Made by a program: the position numbers and the translations under genes
Shown here: piece after piece, positions 61,501 to 64,000 of the stretch
How positions within the stretch are numbered: the stretch's first letter is position 1
How the letters are laid out: every line of letters starts with the position of its first letter
Notes under the pieces: model-generated
What the model saw: the letters and a program-made list of their open reading frames with translations, nothing else
Databases searched by the model: none
Told to the model about the DNA's origin: nothing
From: Arachis hypogaea
Taxonomy: Eukaryota; Streptophyta; Magnoliopsida; Fabales; Fabaceae
Assembly (NCBI RefSeq): GCF_003086295.3
Contig: NC_092050.1
Coordinates: forward strand, 151,844,699 to 151,908,698
Direction of reading: 5' to 3'
DNA length: 64,000 bases

Positions 61501-61990
61501 GAACAAATAATGGCTCACGCCCCATTTTTAGCCAAGCCAGGAATTTAGAAACTCAACCATTGACAAATGGGTCATTTTAGTTTTGCTTTAAAGGATAAAA
61601 TTGTCTTTAAGTTCTTCACTACAAGACAAATATATAATAGAAACCGGATAGTACAAAAGAACATGATGTTCCATGCTAGTAGAATAGAACATGTGATAAT
61701 TTTCCTATCAGATAATTATGGCACATACACCCAAAAGTAGGAGAAGTAGGTCTATTCACTTGCATTGTCACTTTAAAATGGTTGAATAATATCATGTCGG
61801 ATAAAGTATTGGAAGAATTTGAAGCGTATCACGTACATTATTAGTGTTTTAATAATTTTAACAGTAAATTTTAATTATAAAAAATATATATAATATATTA
61901 ATTAAAATTAACAGTTAAAATTATTGAAATACCTCAGTATTTTAGGTATATTTAAAAACAATTTAAAGCATATTTTTATTTTTAAAATTT
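58561..61990. other. Intergenic AT-rich DNA
   Basis: No gene supported. An (AAAT)n run lies at 60450-60478. A small AT-rich inverted block near 61840-61960 resembles the MITE beside cyclase exon 1 (13160-13278). Confidence 0.5.
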
Positions 61991-61991
61991 A

Positions 61992-62636
61992 GGATAAAGT
62001 GTATTTTTTATTTTTAATTTAATTTTGTACTAAAATTTTTTTATTATATTCTTAATGACTAATTTTTAAAAAAATTTAGTATCAATTCGACAAAAATTTT
62101 ACAAAAACAATTATCAACATAAACAAATTAGAAATAATTCTGATATATTATTGCTGGATTAGTCCTAATTTTTTTGAAAATTTAGCTGTCAATGGTATAT
62201 TTGATGTAAATCGAAAAATTTTGGAACAAAATTGAAACAAAACAAAATTTAGGAGTATTTTTGAAACTTTTGACAAATTTTAATAGTAAAAAATATACTT
62301 TACTCTAAAATTTATCAAATATTTTAAAAATATTTTTAAATTTTATTTTAGAAATTTTGTATTTATATCAAATATATTTCTAACGATTAAATATTTAAAA
62401 ATTTTAAGATCAATCTAGCAATAGTACATAACAACTATGTTTAATTTGCTTGTATTAAAGATTATTCATATAAAATTATTATTGAATTAGTCTTAAATTT
62501 TTTTTAAAAAATTAGCCATCAGAAATATATTAGATGTAAATAAAAAAATTCTACGTCAACATTAAAATAAATAAAATTTAAAAATATTTTTAAAATTTTT
62601 AATAAATTTTAAAAATAAAAACTATATTTTATCCTA
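61992..62636. mobile_element. Head-to-tail pair of MULE-type MITEs
   Basis: The left unit runs from GGATAAAGTGTATTTTTTA to AATATACTTTACTC near 62306. A second, diverged unit follows at once and ends ACTATATTTTATCC near 62635. Both share ATTAGTCCTAA/ATTAGTCTTAA, CAAATATA and AAAAATTTTGGAACAAAATT-type blocks with the ends of the zinc-finger Pack-MULE at 48350-49981. Confidence 0.65.
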
Positions 62637-64000
62637 ATATACTATGCGGTGAGTTTTGTTAACTAATGTCTAACTAAAAAAATAATCATGAGAAAATTAA
62701 GAAAGTGAGAAATAAATATTTTATTATCATTAGTTTTGTAATTTGTATTTTATATATATGAATTTTATTATTTTAGTTTAATTATGAGTTGATCATTCTC
62801 TTTTATTTTAATGACTTTATATATTATTTTTGAGAAGCAAGTTTTGTTTAATTAAGATTTCTAATAATAGTAAATAAATATTTTTAATATTTTTTAAAAT
62901 ATTTTAATATGTATTTTATGAGCAACTACTCTACTTAATTAATATATCTATATAAAACTTAAAAATTATAATATAATATATATTAAATGTGAGACCAATA
63001 AATCAACAATAAAGATGTCATAATCAATCAACTACTCTCCTATAATGGTTTTCTGGTTTGTGATTGTGTGGATGCATGGTTGGCTATCTTAATGATTTAG
63101 AGATGTCATATGACACGATGGGATCAATCATGTGCGGTTGGATCATCATTGTCAATATGTAGCTTCATCTTTGAACTTACAACATTAATTGTTGCAAAAA
63201 TTACCTTTTTTTTAATTTAAGTTAATAAAAAATTAAATAATTATATCTTTTACCTATTTTCTCAAGTAAATTTTTTTTTAGAATTTATTTAAAATTTTAA
63301 TAGATTTTTTTTTCTTTTTTTGCATTTGTCTTATACTAAAATTCTTTTTTTTTTAAGTTCAATAAGAATCGAATGTTAAATTTTTCTGTTATAGAAATTT
63401 TGATACCATGTTATAATAAAAGTATAAAGTTCGTTAAAAAATTATTACTTGAAATAGCGAATTAGAGATATAATCATTCATGTATTTTCTCCTATCAACT
63501 AACATTTTTGAAAGAAGTGGTATTATGACAATCGTAATGTCATGTCCAATTATCTATATAAATATTGTAGTTTGTTTGATTATTCTGCAAATTTATCTAG
63601 ACATAAACATAGATATTTACGTTTATTATTTGTTCAATGAGATACAATTTTTGAAAGATTTTAAAAATCGAATTGATAATCGAGCTCGTAAAATTAAAAG
63701 TTTAAAAGTTTAAGGTTTAACAGAAATTTTATTAGTATTGAATAGAATATAATAAAATGATATAATTATATATGAATTTTTTAAAAAAAAAGAAATTTTT
63801 GTTTTATTAATTAAAATTAAATGATCTAATCTCTAAGAAATGGGTTAGTTTGACTGTTCACAAGCATTTTGACCAATTTTTTATTTTTATCAATTCATTG
63901 ACAACTGGTTTTATTATGAATTAGACCAGTTTAAATTGCTAGTTTGGCAATTAAACCAACCAATATAGTCTGATTTTCAAAATTATGAAGAATACACTAA
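62637..64000. other. Intergenic AT-rich DNA to window end
   Basis: No gene, RNA or defined element. The ORF at 63480-63713 is AT-rich and unrecognisable, with no supporting signal. Confidence 0.5.

Noticed and set aside
63480..63713. 77-codon plus-strand ORF near the window end
   Set aside because: AT-rich, no domain, and no neighbouring promoter or splice support.

Overview
This is plant nuclear DNA: AT-rich, intron-bearing, and dense with nested plant transposons. The gene and repeat content fits a legume. From memory of its repeat families (two-gene MULEs with TTCGAACC palindromes, GAGT-ended MULE MITEs, a tRNA-derived SINE) I infer Arachis (peanut or a wild relative); no search was run.

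One host gene looks intact: an 18-exon oxidosqualene cyclase on the minus strand (2623-13499, 754 aa). It carries the DCTAE protonation motif and MLCYCR rather than MWCYCR, which points to a lupeol synthase making triterpene from 2,3-oxidosqualene. Its introns hold CACTA, MULE and other MITEs, an (AAT)21 microsatellite and a 121-bp tandem duplication. All splice sites are GT-AG and the summed reading frame is open throughout.

The rest is mobile DNA and its debris. 1-1425: a foldback element whose left arm alone carries a SINE. 14.1-14.7 kb: a hAT MITE. 16.1-17.2 kb: a broken arogenate/prephenate dehydratase copy between repeats. 19.4-21.4 kb: nested foldback elements. 21.5-26.8 kb and 28.06-33.76 kb: two related, decayed L1-type LINEs, the second with a 17-bp target-site duplication (TSD). 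33.9-40.06 kb: a CACTA-ended element holding a 2.1-kb hAT that carries a sterol 4-carboxylate 3-dehydrogenase exon. 40.6-47.4 kb: a complete 6.8-kb MULE with a MURA-type transposase gene and a convergent plant-mobile-domain gene, flanked by arrays of palindromes and inserted in an older MITE. 48.35-49.98 kb: a Pack-MULE-like foldback carrying a broken C2H2 zinc-finger repressor. 51.35-56.73 kb: a Ty1/copia LTR retrotransposon inserted in another foldback MITE. 57-64 kb: AT-rich DNA with small MITEs and no gene I can support.

The most notable biology is the MULE: two convergent genes with promoters in the terminal regions, a mudrA/mudrB-like layout in which a plant mobile domain protein sits in the second slot. 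Both genes are otherwise open but each carries one amber codon. Three separate captures of host gene fragments (dehydratase, sterol dehydrogenase exon, zinc finger) lie within about 33 kb.
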